A DNA stretch of 64,000 nt from an uncultured Bacteroidia bacterium (GCA_947252645.1 CAMXWF010000011.1:42946-106945); one strand, 5' to 3'; numbered from the stretch's first letter, positions 27,169 through 36,268 are shown. A program made the numbers and translations. The notes: generated by a model not told the origin, from the letters alone.

Positions 27169-27393
27169 CTTATGAGGGGGCCGTAGTGAGGCAAGGACGG
27201 TTCAGGTGAGCGGTTACTGCGAGGTATATTCCCTATAGTGGGCTTGGAGCGTCCGCCGTGGCCTCCGCGGGCTTGGTGGTGCCGTAAGGTTTCGTTATGA
27301 GCGCTGCGGAGTCTGTGTCTAGCGATCGCTATTGATTGGTGCGTGGGATGGTGCGGCCGAGCTGTAATGGGTTTAAAGTGCAGGGCGGCGACG

Positions 27394-29346
27394 ATGGGGA
27401 AGCATACTTCATGGCGGAGATGGACGGTAGGACATCTTCTCAACTACAGCTATATAGCCGTATTCATAGCAGTTAGCCTGCTCATGCTACTGGTGGTGGG
27501 TGTGACCACCATCCGCAACCAGCTCACGCTTCAAGAGCGCAGCATGGGGACGTTGGCCATATCGGCGTCGAACACGTTTATTGAGCCGATTGTATCCACG
27601 TACGTGCGGGCCAATGAGCTGGTCAACTCCATACAAACCGACAAACGCCTCGGCGCGGGGCGGCGCGATAGGGTGCTGGCCAACATCCGCAGCATGCTCG
27701 AGCGCACGCCCGAGGTGGCCAGCGTACGGGTTTACTTGGAGCCTAATAGCTTCGACTCTCTCGATGCGCACATGGCCCGTACGCAGGGGCTAACAGCCCG
27801 CACCTGCTTTTACGGCGGGTGGTTTCGCGATGGTGGGCAATTGCGTCCAATCACCTCGCGCTGCAAGGACGGGCAGGAGTACACGCAATTTTGCGATTCC
27901 ACGGTCACGTTGCCCCGGGGACTCTACGGTACAGCGATGGAGAGGAAACGGATGGTGATCACCGACTTCTACTCGGGTGAAGCTGTAGACCTCCCCGTGG
28001 AAGACCGGCGTGATCTTCGCTTCACGTTTGTGCTGCCCGCAATGCTCGATAGCGTACCTTTCGGGGTAGTCCAGGTAGATATGCTGCGCGGAGAGCTTGC
28101 GAAGGGGATCGATGCAGGCAACGATACCAGCAGCGTGCAAATTGCCTTGCTGTCGGATTTGAACCAATACGTGGCGGGGCCCGACCGCACGCTGCTGGGC
28201 GAAACCCTCACAGATAGTACGCGTTACCCCGAGCGCCTTATTGACACCATCCGCAACCAGGGCAAGAGCTATGAGGATCGGATAGAGGTGGAGGGGGTGT
28301 CGTACCAGCGGGTCATGTATCCCTTCACCATCCCGCTCTGCGCTGTGACCTACGTGGTGGAGTGTACCATGCCCGTGGGGAACATCCGGCTGATAGTATG
28401 GAAGCACGTGGGCTTTCTGCTGCTGCTGGTGGTGCTTGGTGTGCTGGTCTTCTGGCTGGCATCGTATCTCATAGCGCGACGGTTGACCCGACCTTTACAG
28501 TACCTCTCTACGCTCATGGAGCGCATGACCCAGGGAGACCTCATGGTGGAAGTGGAGCCGGTGAGTGGGCTCAGGGAGTATGCGCACCTTCTGGACAGCA
28601 CGGAGAACTTGAAGAGCCATTTCATTGAGATTTTGCACAAGATCCAAACGCAGAGTGAGCGGATGGTGGACCAGAGCGAGCGGTTCATGAATGCCTCCAC
28701 GGCGATAGCAAGTGCCAGCGATGCGCAGTCGAGCGGGAGCCAGGAGGTGAGTGCCACCCTGTCAGGCCTATCGCGGACGATTGATGACGCTAAAGATGGG
28801 GTCAAGGGGATGTCGTCGGCGGCCCAGGAGACGCTAGCAGGGCTTTCGCACCTGGTGGAATCGGCCCAGTCGAGTGAGCGCATTATGGAGGAGGTGGTCA
28901 AGCAGGTGCAGGTGGTGGAGAATGTGGCCAAACAGACGAATATTCTGGCTCTAAACGCCGCGGTGGAGGCGGCCCGGGCAGGTGTGGCTGGGCGTGGCTT
29001 CGCCGTGGTGGCTGGGGAGGTCAGAAAGCTGGCCGAGACCTCAGCCATCGCTGCCCGCAGTATAGTGGATGTACTGGCCAAAGGCGTAAGGTCTGTAAAC
29101 CAGAGTGCAGAACAAGCGCAAGCCATCTTGCCGACCATGCAGCATAGTGCCAAATTGGCGTACACCTCGGCGCGCAATATCGAGGAGCAGGCGTCGCAAG
29201 TGGCGCAAATCGCCAAGGCCATGGAGCAGCTGGCGGGTAGCATTCAAGCCAATGCCCAAGGAAGCCAAGAAGTGGCCTCTCGGGCAGAAATCCTGCGTTT
29301 CCAGGCTGAGGATCTGAGCCAGGTGGTTGCCTATTTCAAGCTATAG
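27394..29346 (+). CDS. Methyl-accepting chemotaxis protein with a large periplasmic domain
   Basis: Third chemoreceptor of the window, about 650 residues from the ATG at 27394 (MGKHTSWRRWTVGHLL); longer ATG starts at 27343 and 27367 exist. The first helix spans about residues 20-42. A periplasmic domain of about 290 residues has Cache-like parts: YVRANELVNSIQTDKR, EVASVRVYLEPNSFDSL and VVQVDMLRGELAKG. A second helix (VGFLLLLVVLGVLVFWLASY) leads into HAMP, and the signalling tip reads VAKQTNILALNAAVEAARAG. The C-terminus VVAYFKL resembles that of the 3.9-kb receptor (LVRFFHV). No che genes are nearby. The sensor contains four cysteines, unusual for a periplasmic ligand-binding domain (TARTCFYGG, TSRCKDG, TQFCDST and others). 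Confidence 0.92.
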   Translation: MGKHTSWRRWTVGHLLNYSYIAVFIAVSLLMLLVVGVTTIRNQLTLQERSMGTLAISASNTFIEPIVSTYVRANELVNSIQTDKRLGAGRRDRVLANIRSMLERTPEVASVRVYLEPNSFDSLDAHMARTQGLTARTCFYGGWFRDGGQLRPITSRCKDGQEYTQFCDSTVTLPRGLYGTAMERKRMVITDFYSGEAVDLPVEDRRDLRFTFVLPAMLDSVPFGVVQVDMLRGELAKGIDAGNDTSSVQIALLSDLNQYVAGPDRTLLGETLTDSTRYPERLIDTIRNQGKSYEDRIEVEGVSYQRVMYPFTIPLCAVTYVVECTMPVGNIRLIVWKHVGFLLLLVVLGVLVFWLASYLIARRLTRPLQYLSTLMERMTQGDLMVEVEPVSGLREYAHLLDSTENLKSHFIEILHKIQTQSERMVDQSERFMNASTAIASASDAQSSGSQEVSATLSGLSRTIDDAKDGVKGMSSAAQETLAGLSHLVESAQSSERIMEEVVKQVQVVENVAKQTNILALNAAVEAARAGVAGRGFAVVAGEVRKLAETSAIAARSIVDVLAKGVRSVNQSAEQAQAILPTMQHSAKLAYTSARNIEEQASQVAQIAKAMEQLAGSIQANAQGSQEVASRAEILRFQAEDLSQVVAYFKL

Positions 29347-29757
29347 GCAAGCGCAATGGGGCTGCACCCTTACGAAGCTAGCAGAGACGAGACTCCCCTA
29401 TGGGGGGCATGGCTTCCTAGGGGGCGCTGGTCAACGGCACGATGTCCCTTGAGTACTAGGTGCAGGCCTGGTGTGAGGGCGTGCGCAGGGAGGCGCAGTA
29501 TGAGGTCAGCGCAAAGTGCCGAATTATAGACAGGGCAGCGGGGCATTGGGTGTGAGGCTGCCATGTGCGTTTTCTGCGTAGGCTCGATGCCGCCCCCTGA
29601 CTATAAAGTTCCTGCGATCCTCTGAAGTGGTGGGGTTGGCTGCCATAATGACAGTTTTCTAATACAGGGATTACACTGGCACGCAATTAGCAGGAGTAGC
29701 GGTTGAAGGCGCGAGATGGCGTCAGGCAAGTAGAACAAAGTAATATTGGTAAGCGAT
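29347..29757. other. groES upstream region
   Basis: Non-coding stretch between the chemoreceptor and groES. I saw no CIRCE operator (the GCACTC-N9-GAGTGC heat-shock palindrome), no exact TAnnTTTG box and no obvious terminator. Short open frames here have no supporting start sites. Confidence 0.4.
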
Positions 29758-30036
29758 ATGGCAAAGTGCAAAGTGCAGCCGCTGGCGGATCGGGTATTGA
29801 TTCAGCCATCCCCGGCGGAGGAGAAGACGGTGGGCGGCATCATCATTCCAGACACGGCGAAGGAGAAGCCCCAGCGTGGGACGGTAGTGGCCGTGGGCCC
29901 TGGGACAAAAGATGTGACCATGGAGGTGAAGGAGAATGATGTGGTGCTCTACGGCAAATACTCTGGCACGGAGATCACGATAGATGATGTGGACTACATG
30001 ATCATGAAGCAGTCCGACATCTTGGCCAAGCTATAA
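29758..30036 (+). CDS. groES: Co-chaperonin GroES
   Basis: Ten-kilodalton lid of the GroEL folding chamber. Starts at the ATG at 29758 (MAKCKVQPLADRVLIQ); the frame opens at a TTG four codons earlier, but family N-termini support the ATG. The 92-residue product has the mobile-loop region EEKTVGGIIIPDTAKEKPQ, AVGPGTKDV and the terminal YMIMKQSDILAKL. It is followed by a tiny Cys-rich gene and a hairpin before groEL, so the usual groES-groEL pair is interrupted. Confidence 0.97.
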   Translation: MAKCKVQPLADRVLIQPSPAEEKTVGGIIIPDTAKEKPQRGTVVAVGPGTKDVTMEVKENDVVLYGKYSGTEITIDDVDYMIMKQSDILAKL

Positions 30037-30079
30037 ACGTGCGTATTACTAGGAACAACTAAAAGAAAGGAGTTGTATC

Positions 30080-30157
30080 ATGAGTAAGTGCGGTTGTGGT
30101 TCCAAGTCCAAGGGCGAGCAGAGCGAGAAGAAGGATAAAAGCTGCGGCTCCAAGTAG
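30080..30157 (+). CDS. 25-residue Cys/Lys/Ser-rich peptide between groES and groEL
   Basis: A tiny gene, too short for usual ORF filters. Its ATG at 30080 has AAAGGAG seven bases upstream, one of the best ribosome-binding sites in the window. The product starts MSKCGCGSKSKGEQ and ends DKSCGSK, with three cysteines, seven lysines and repeated Gly-Ser-Lys units. It lies 43 bases after groES and 107 bases before groEL, and a hairpin with a T run follows it. I know of no family. Metal or thiol chemistry is possible from CGC...C. A regulatory leader role for groEL is an alternative. Expression is not shown. Confidence 0.55.
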   Translation: MSKCGCGSKSKGEQSEKKDKSCGSK

Positions 30158-30173
30158 GGACTAGAGGAGTTGA

Positions 30174-30235
30174 CCACCTTGCCTGCGCACTCTGCGCGCA
30201 GAGGTGGGGGTAGCGTAGCGCAAGGTGGCCTTTTT
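30174..30235 (+). terminator. Hairpin terminator between the Cys-rich gene and groEL
   Basis: Stem CCACCTTGC (30174-30182) and GCAAGGTGG (30220-30228), with a second smaller GC stem inside the loop, then CCTTTTT. It would end or attenuate the groES transcript before groEL, so groEL may be partly uncoupled from groES. Confidence 0.6.
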
Positions 30236-30264
30236 GAGATATTATTTTCAGACAATATATAGAG

Positions 30265-31896
30265 ATGGCGAAGACAATAAAGTTTGACAGCGAGGCTCGG
30301 GCCAAGCTCAAGGAGGGTGTAGATCAACTGGCAGATGCGGTAAAGGTAACGCTGGGGCCGAAGGGTCGCAACGTGGTGCTCGACCGCAAGTACGGCTCAC
30401 CCCAGGTGACCAAGGACGGTGTGTCGGTGGCCAAGGAGATCGAGTTGTCGTGCCCCGAGGAGAACCTGGGTGCGCAGCTGGTGAAAGAGGTGGCCTCTAA
30501 GACCAATGACGATGCTGGTGATGGGACGACGACGGCTACGGTGCTGGCGCAGGCCCTTGTAGCCGAGGGGCTCAAGAACGTGACGGCTGGGGCGAACCCG
30601 ATGGATCTGAAGCGCGGGATCGATAAGGCCGTGCAGACGATCGTGACTGCGCTCAAGAAGCACAGCCAGGTGGTGGGCAACGACATGGTGAAGATCGAGC
30701 AGGTGGCCACCATTTCAGCCAACAACGATGAGCGCATAGGTAAGCTCATAGCCCAGGCCATGGAGAAGGTGAAGGCCGAGGGGGTCATCACGGTGGAGGA
30801 AGCCAAGGGTACGGATACCACCGTGGAGGTAGTAGAGGGGATGCAGTTCGACCGCGGCTATATCTCCCCCTATTTTATCACCGATGCCGAGAAGATGGTT
30901 GTTCAGCTCGACTCGCCCTACTTGCTGATCACCGACCAAAAGATATCGGCCATGAAGGATCTGCTGCCGATCCTCGAGCCGATAGCGCAAAGCGGGAAGG
31001 CCCTGCTGATCATTGCTGAAGACATCGATGGGGAAGCCTTGGCTACCTTGGTAGTCAATAGGTTGCGCGGTGCGCTTAAGATTGCTGCCGTCAAGGCTCC
31101 TGGCTACGGCGATCGGCGCAAGGAGATGCTGGAGGACATTGCCATTCTTACCAACGGCACGGTGATTAGCCAAGACAAGGGGCTTCGCTTGGCCGATGCC
31201 AAAATCGATATGCTTGGTACAGCCGAGAAAGTCAGCATCGACAAGGATAACACGACCATCGTGGGCGGTGCTGGTAAGAAGGAGGAGATTGCCAAGCGTG
31301 TTGGCCAGATCAATGCCCAGATAGAGAATTCCACGAGCGACTACGACAAGGAGAAGCTCCAGGAGCGTAAGGCGAAGCTTTCGGGCGGTGTGGCCGTTCT
31401 CTACGTGGGCGCAGCCACCGAGACGGAGATGAAGGAGCGCAAGGATCGTGTGGAGGATGCGCTGAGTGCCACCCGCGCCGCCGTTGAGGAGGGGATTATC
31501 CCCGGTGGTGGCGTGGCCTACATCCGGGCCATATCGTCGCTCGAAGGGCTAAAGGGAGCCAACGATGACGAGAACACGGGCATCCATATGGTCATGCGCG
31601 CCATCGAGGAGCCTCTCCGCCAGATTGTCAACAATGCTGGGCTAGAGGGTGCCGTGGTGGTACAAAAGGTGCGCGAGGGCAAGGGCAACTTTGGCTACAA
31701 TGCTCGTACCGACAAGTACGAGGATCTGCTGGCGGCTGGCGTGATCGATCCGACCAAGGTGAGTCGCGTGGCCCTGGAGAACGCAGCTTCCATTGCCGGC
31801 ATGATCCTCACCACGGAGTGCATCGTGGTGGACGAGAAGGAGGAGACTCCAGCTCCAGCTGCCAACCCCGGCATGGGCGGTATGGGCGGCATGTAG
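30265..31896 (+). CDS. groEL: Chaperonin GroEL
   Basis: Sixty-kilodalton ATP-driven folding chamber. Typical 543-residue length; begins MAKTIKFDSEARAKLKEGV. ATP-site signatures include VTLGPKGRNVVLDRKYGSP and DDAGDGTTTATVLAQAL; the apical-domain and hinge segments are complete, and the tail is the usual GMGGMGGM. The ATG at 30265 follows AT-rich sequence without a strong Shine-Dalgarno. A terminator lies downstream at 31941. Only one groEL is present in the window. Confidence 0.98.
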   Translation: MAKTIKFDSEARAKLKEGVDQLADAVKVTLGPKGRNVVLDRKYGSPQVTKDGVSVAKEIELSCPEENLGAQLVKEVASKTNDDAGDGTTTATVLAQALVAEGLKNVTAGANPMDLKRGIDKAVQTIVTALKKHSQVVGNDMVKIEQVATISANNDERIGKLIAQAMEKVKAEGVITVEEAKGTDTTVEVVEGMQFDRGYISPYFITDAEKMVVQLDSPYLLITDQKISAMKDLLPILEPIAQSGKALLIIAEDIDGEALATLVVNRLRGALKIAAVKAPGYGDRRKEMLEDIAILTNGTVISQDKGLRLADAKIDMLGTAEKVSIDKDNTTIVGGAGKKEEIAKRVGQINAQIENSTSDYDKEKLQERKAKLSGGVAVLYVGAATETEMKERKDRVEDALSATRAAVEEGIIPGGGVAYIRAISSLEGLKGANDDENTGIHMVMRAIEEPLRQIVNNAGLEGAVVVQKVREGKGNFGYNARTDKYEDLLAAGVIDPTKVSRVALENAASIAGMILTTECIVVDEKEETPAPAANPGMGGMGGM

Positions 31897-31940
31897 TGCG
31901 AAACCGCCTGACCTAAAGCCCAAAAGGGCATGATTACTTT

Positions 31941-31980
31941 AAGGCATCGCTGGCTATGACCCGCGGTGCCTTTTCTTTTT
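31941..31980 (+). terminator. Rho-independent terminator of groEL
   Basis: Ten-base stem with one G-U pair, AAGGCATCGC (31941-31950) and GCGGTGCCTT (31963-31972), followed by TTCTTTTT. It lies 45 bases past the groEL stop. Confidence 0.75.
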
Positions 31981-32386
31981 GCGCTCAGCCACCTCTAGAC
32001 CTGGCTGTCCGGCGAAAGATTGCTGGCATCGCCCTGAGTGCCTCTGCCCCAACAGGGCTAAAACTTCCTAATGTACGATCCCTCTATTCGTGAAATCACG
32101 CTTATGGCCCTCCAATGAAGCGGCAGGGTCACACTGAGTGAGGAAAACTGTGAGTCCAGGGCTCTAAGAAGGGCAGTACGCATTCCACGGAAAAGAAAAT
32201 CGTCCCGCACGGCAGCAGTCACCCAGGCGGACTCAGGCCTCATCACCGGGCAAAAGCACTCGTATTGCGTATTTCGTTCGTCTTTCTACCCAAACTGTAC
32301 ACCCATACGCTCATTACAAGGGTCTAGGGCAGCACTCCCCAGTCTCGGAGCAACTGGCGTAATGCACTATAGCGCGGCCAAATTGC
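31981..32386. other. Intergenic, no gene seen
   Basis: About 400 bases between the groEL terminator and the GT90 promoter box. It is more AT-rich than the flanks. A 62-codon minus frame at 32058-32246 has no start signal or family features. I checked by eye for RNase P and tmRNA signatures and saw neither. Confidence 0.4.
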
Positions 32387-32394
32387 TAAATTTG
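32387..32394 (+). promoter_or_regulatory. -7 promoter box (TAAATTTG) of the GT90 gene
   Basis: Exact TAnnTTTG match, 37 bases before the ATG at 32431. Because the box falls inside the longer frame that begins at 32362, it supports the shorter start. Confidence 0.5.
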
Positions 32395-32430
32395 TCCAAA
32401 AGTCAAACACGATATTTTCTTCAAGGAGGA

Positions 32431-33402
32431 ATGGCGCGCTCGCGATGGCCCTTGTATAAGTTCTGGTGGTATAGTCGCCAACTGGCTGAATACATGATGC
32501 CACGAAGCTACTACCGTCGACGCCTCGCCCTCTGGCTGCAGGCCAATGGGCTACCGAGTCAAGAGCTGGCGCAGCGGGCCGCCTACTACTGCCAACCTCG
32601 TGCATCCTCCCGCCTCTCTACAAAAACCACCAGCATCCGAGATTTTAAATTTCCCCTTGGGGAACGACAACGCCATTCTGGGCCTTTCTTCGACCTCTAC
32701 TCGGTGCTGCGCTACTTTGATGGTGGCCTCCGATTCGACTACTTCCTCACAGACCTGGCGCAGGAGCTGCCCACACTGGGCTTTGCAAAAAGCCGCCCCA
32801 TAGGGTTGGAAGGAAGCAATACCGTATTGCTCAATTTGGACAGCTTGCGGCATTTCCACTTCATAGAGGATCGCCGCCCCTATGCAAGTAAATACGACCA
32901 ACTGGTGTCCCGGAACGTTGCGCGTCAGGCCCACAGGCGACAATTCTTGGAGGCCTGCTTCGGGGCCCCTCTGTGCGACGTGGGACAAGTAAATCGTGAC
33001 ACCAACTGCGACCACCCGGAATGGGTGAAGCCATACATGCCTGAGGCTGCGCAGCTAAACTACAAGTTCATCGCCTGCATCCAGGGAAATGATGTGGCCA
33101 CGAACCTAAAATGGGTCATGGCCTCCAACTCGCTGGCCGTAATGCCGAAGCCAACAGTTGAGAGCTGGTTCATGGAGGGTACCCTGCGTGGTGGGGTGCA
33201 CTACGTGGAGGTGAAGGCTGACTTCAGCGATGTGCAAACGAAGATAGCGTACTACCTAGCTCACCCAAGGGAAGCCGAGGCCATAATAGAACGCGCCCAC
33301 GCCCACGTAGCCCAATTTGCGAACCCACGACTGGAGCGGGCTATAGCCCTCAGAGTGGCAGCAAACTACTTCCTTGCGAGTGGGCAACAGCTAGAACCTT
33401 AG
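32431..33402 (+). CDS. Family-90 glycosyltransferase (CAP10/LpsA-like)
   Basis: A cytosolic or membrane-peripheral sugar transferase, probably acting on lipopolysaccharide or another surface glycan. The family signature covers the C-terminal half: IACIQGNDVATNLKWVMASN, PKPTVESWFMEGTLRGGVHY and VKADFSDVQTKIAYYLAHP. The N-terminus is basic (PRSYYRRRLALWLQ). I use the ATG at 32431 (MARSRWPLYKFW) because a promoter box lies between it and the alternative ATG at 32362. Its Shine-Dalgarno (AAGGAGG) is only about one base away, which is unusually close. The gene is alone between groEL and the convergent topA gene (5-base gap). Donor and acceptor unknown. Confidence 0.82.
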   Translation: MARSRWPLYKFWWYSRQLAEYMMPRSYYRRRLALWLQANGLPSQELAQRAAYYCQPRASSRLSTKTTSIRDFKFPLGERQRHSGPFFDLYSVLRYFDGGLRFDYFLTDLAQELPTLGFAKSRPIGLEGSNTVLLNLDSLRHFHFIEDRRPYASKYDQLVSRNVARQAHRRQFLEACFGAPLCDVGQVNRDTNCDHPEWVKPYMPEAAQLNYKFIACIQGNDVATNLKWVMASNSLAVMPKPTVESWFMEGTLRGGVHYVEVKADFSDVQTKIAYYLAHPREAEAIIERAHAHVAQFANPRLERAIALRVAANYFLASGQQLEP

Positions 33403-33407
33403 TCACG

Positions 33408-35768
33408 CTACTTGGCGTTTTTTCCCCTAGTTCCGCTGGTCGACTTCCTCTTGGTTGCGGAGGTTTTCGCCTTGGTAGTTGTCTTCCCACTCGTGGCCTC
33501 CGACTTGGTTAGCGCCAGGAGCTCTTGGTAAGAGGCTTTGGCATAGTCCATGTCCTTAGGGATGCGGAAGCGCCGTTTCTTGTAACTTATGTAGGCGCCC
33601 CAACGTCCTTTCATCACCACGAGTTCCTGATCCTCGGGGAAAGTGCGCAGTGTGGCCTCCTTTGTACGTTCACGCTTCCTCTGGATCAGCTCTATGGCCC
33701 GTTCGGCTGTAATGGTATAGGGATCATCATCACGGCCTAGGGAGCAAAACACCCCTGCGTGGCGCACATAAGGCCCAAAGCGTCCGGAACCGACCACCAT
33801 CTCCTGCCCCTCGTACTCGCCGAGCGTACGGGGCAGCTGGAAGAGCTTAAGTGCCTCCTCGAGGGTAATGGTCTCAATCAGCTGTCCCTGCTGGAGACTG
33901 GCGTAGCGGGGCTTCTGTTCATCGTCCGATTCACCAATTTGCGCCAGGGGCCCGTAGCGACCAATGCGGACATAGACAGGCTTCCCCGATGCAGGATCGT
34001 TACCAAGCAACCGGGAGCTATCTGCACGAGCCCCCTGTTCGAGGGCCTGGGTCACACGCTGGTGGAAAGGCCCATAGAACTCATGGATAAGCATAGCCCA
34101 TTGCAGTTGGCCACTGGCCACACGGTCGAACTGTTCCTCCACGTTGGCTGTGAAGTTGTAGTCCATGAGCTGGGGAAAGTGCTCCACCAGGTAATCGTTG
34201 ACCAGCATACCGATATCCGAGGGGAAGAGCTTACGACTCTCCTGCCCCACACGCTCCGAGAGCTGCCCCTCATGCAGCCCCTCGGCATCTAGCTGCATGC
34301 ACCAGACCGACCGCGGTTTACCTTCTCGAGACTCCGAGCTGACATAGCCTCGCTTGATGATTGTGGAGATAATGGTGGCATAGGTTGACGGACGGCCTAT
34401 TCCTCTCTTCTCCAGCTCCTTGACGAGCATCGCCTCGGTGTAGCGCGGCGGGTGGTTGGAGTAGCGTTCGCGGGCACTCATGGAAATCAGCGTCACCTGT
34501 TCCCGCTCCCGAAGCCTAGGGAGTTGACCTTCGGCGGCCTCCTCACTGCCGTCATCATCGCGCCCCTCGAGGTACACCTTGAGGAACCCATCAAACTTAA
34601 TGGCCTCTCCCTTTGCCACCAAGGGTGTTTTGTGCGTACTGGGCTGTATCACCACAGTGGTAAGCAGGAGCTCAGCATCACGCATCTGGCTGGCCAGGGC
34701 CCTAGCCCAGATGAGACGGTAAAGGCGATCCTCATCGCTGCCAAGATCTGTCTTAAGCTGCTCGGGGTGCGTGGGGCGTATGGCCTCGTGAGCCTCTTGG
34801 GCCCCCTTGGAGGTGGTGTGGAAGTTACGGCGCTGGTGGTACTCCTCGCCCCAATGCTGTGCAATGACTGCCCCCAGATTGTTCTTCGCCTCCTCGGACA
34901 GGTTCACCGAGTCAGTACGCATATAGCTGATAAAGCCCTGCTCATAGAGCCGCTGGGCCACGCTCATAGTCAGCTTAGGATTCATACTGAGCTTGCGGCT
35001 GGCCTCCTGCTGTAGCGTAGAGGTGGTAAAAGGGGGTGCTGGTGCACGCCGAGTCTCCTTTTCTTCAACCGAGGCCACGGTGAAGGTGGCTCCTTGGCAG
35101 GCCTGCAGGTAGTCCCTGGCGGCCTGCTGGGTGGGCAACTTGCTCTGGACTTCTGCCTTGAATTGCGCTTGTTGCTTGAGGATGGCCTGCACCTTGAAGT
35201 ACTGCTCGGGATGGAAGTGCTGGATTTCCCGCTCCCGGTCTACCACCAGCCTAACGGCCACAGACTGCACGCGCCCGGCCGACAGCGAGGGCTTGACCTT
35301 CTTCCAGAGTACGGGCGAAACCTCAAAGCCCACCAAACGATCTAATATCCTACGTGCTTGCTGAGCATCCACAAGGTTCATGTCTAGCCTCCGAGGATTC
35401 TGCACCGCATGCATGATGGCGGGCTTTGTGATCTCGTGGAAGACTATGCGATTGGTCGTTTTAGGATCCAACGCGAGCACCTCGGTGAGATGCCAAGCTA
35501 TGGCCTCGCCCTCTCGATCCTCATCGGAAGCCAACCATACCGTCTGGGCCTGCTTAGCCGCATTACGAAGCTCCCGCACCGTCTGCTGCTTTTCGGGCGA
35601 GATCTCATAGTTGGGCGCAAAGCCATGGGTCACATCGATGCCCATATTGTCACGAGCCAGATCCCTGATATGGCCATAGCTCGACATCACCTTATAATCC
35701 GACCCCAAAAAACGCTCAATAGTTCTCGCTTTGGCCGGTGACTCTACTATGACTAGATTCTTTATCAT
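33408..35768 (-). CDS. topA: DNA topoisomerase I (type IA)
   Basis: Relaxes negative supercoils by single-strand breakage. The 786-residue product has the Toprim domain (LVIVESPAKARTIERFLG and LASDEDREGEAIAWHLTEVL), the SAGRVQSVAVRLVVDRERE core, and the active-site tyrosine in FISYMRTDSVNLS near residue 295. After the core come repeats of the topo_C type (GRYGPLAQIG, GRFGPYVRHAG, GRWGAYISY) and no Cys4 zinc ribbons. The tail is a lysine/threonine/serine-rich stretch of about 35 residues that probably binds DNA. It is preceded by a good GGGAG site. Confidence 0.97.
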   Translation of the reverse strand: MIKNLVIVESPAKARTIERFLGSDYKVMSSYGHIRDLARDNMGIDVTHGFAPNYEISPEKQQTVRELRNAAKQAQTVWLASDEDREGEAIAWHLTEVLALDPKTTNRIVFHEITKPAIMHAVQNPRRLDMNLVDAQQARRILDRLVGFEVSPVLWKKVKPSLSAGRVQSVAVRLVVDREREIQHFHPEQYFKVQAILKQQAQFKAEVQSKLPTQQAARDYLQACQGATFTVASVEEKETRRAPAPPFTTSTLQQEASRKLSMNPKLTMSVAQRLYEQGFISYMRTDSVNLSEEAKNNLGAVIAQHWGEEYHQRRNFHTTSKGAQEAHEAIRPTHPEQLKTDLGSDEDRLYRLIWARALASQMRDAELLLTTVVIQPSTHKTPLVAKGEAIKFDGFLKVYLEGRDDDGSEEAAEGQLPRLREREQVTLISMSARERYSNHPPRYTEAMLVKELEKRGIGRPSTYATIISTIIKRGYVSSESREGKPRSVWCMQLDAEGLHEGQLSERVGQESRKLFPSDIGMLVNDYLVEHFPQLMDYNFTANVEEQFDRVASGQLQWAMLIHEFYGPFHQRVTQALEQGARADSSRLLGNDPASGKPVYVRIGRYGPLAQIGESDDEQKPRYASLQQGQLIETITLEEALKLFQLPRTLGEYEGQEMVVGSGRFGPYVRHAGVFCSLGRDDDPYTITAERAIELIQRKRERTKEATLRTFPEDQELVVMKGRWGAYISYKKRRFRIPKDMDYAKASYQELLALTKSEATSGKTTTKAKTSATKRKSTSGTRGKNAK

Positions 35769-35848
35769 GCTACTACTCCCTCGCTACGCCTCCGCGAAGT
35801 AATGAAATTCCTACACATTAGGCATAGGACTAGCCCAAAACGACGAGC

Positions 35849-36268
35849 CTAAAAGCGCGAGAAGAGCTGCGCCAGCTGATCCACCACCTGGTCGAGTCCC
35901 TTCTGTATCCTCTTACCCAGCACAGGGCGTAGGAGCAGTGGAATAGCGGCCTGGAGCGTAATACGTATGCGGGTATCTCTGGGATTCACCTCAACGAACT
36001 GGAACCACACATAGAACTCCAGAGGTTTCTTGTCCACATGCGAAAACTTGACCAGCTTGTAGGGCTCCCGCATAACGATGCGGATGGCCACGGGCCCCAA
36101 GCCCTTAAGGTTGAACGAGCAGAGGTCGTTGTCAACAAGGAGATCGGAAATCTGGTCGCTCTGCGAAAGAGCCTGGGTAAGGAAGCGAAAGTCGCTCAAA
36201 TTGCTGTAGAGCAACTGGGCGCCACAAGCTGCTTGGCCCGTCTTGCTAACAAATTTCTCGATGCGCAT
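35849..36268 (-). CDS. SRPBCC/START-like protein next to pyrE
   Basis: A 139-residue small helix-grip-fold protein. The alternation of strands and a long C-terminal helix (GKRIQKGLDQVVDQLAQLF) with the block IRIVMREPYKLVKFSHVDKK fits the polyketide-cyclase/START-like superfamily. Similar proteins adjoin pyrE in Bacteroidota, matching this locus, but no ligand is known. I start at the ATG at 36268 (MRIEKFVSKTG), 18 bases past the pyrE stop. A TTG at 36286 is also open but would add six residues unlike family N-termini. Probably the second gene of the pyrE operon. Confidence 0.7.
   Translation of the reverse strand: MRIEKFVSKTGQAACGAQLLYSNLSDFRFLTQALSQSDQISDLLVDNDLCSFNLKGLGPVAIRIVMREPYKLVKFSHVDKKPLEFYVWFQFVEVNPRDTRIRITLQAAIPLLLRPVLGKRIQKGLDQVVDQLAQLFSRF

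Noticed and set aside
32000..32360. RNase P RNA or tmRNA in the gap before the GT90 gene
   Set aside because: A GAGGAAA word is present, but the neighbouring conserved bases of RNase P RNA are absent, and no tRNA-like ends fit tmRNA.
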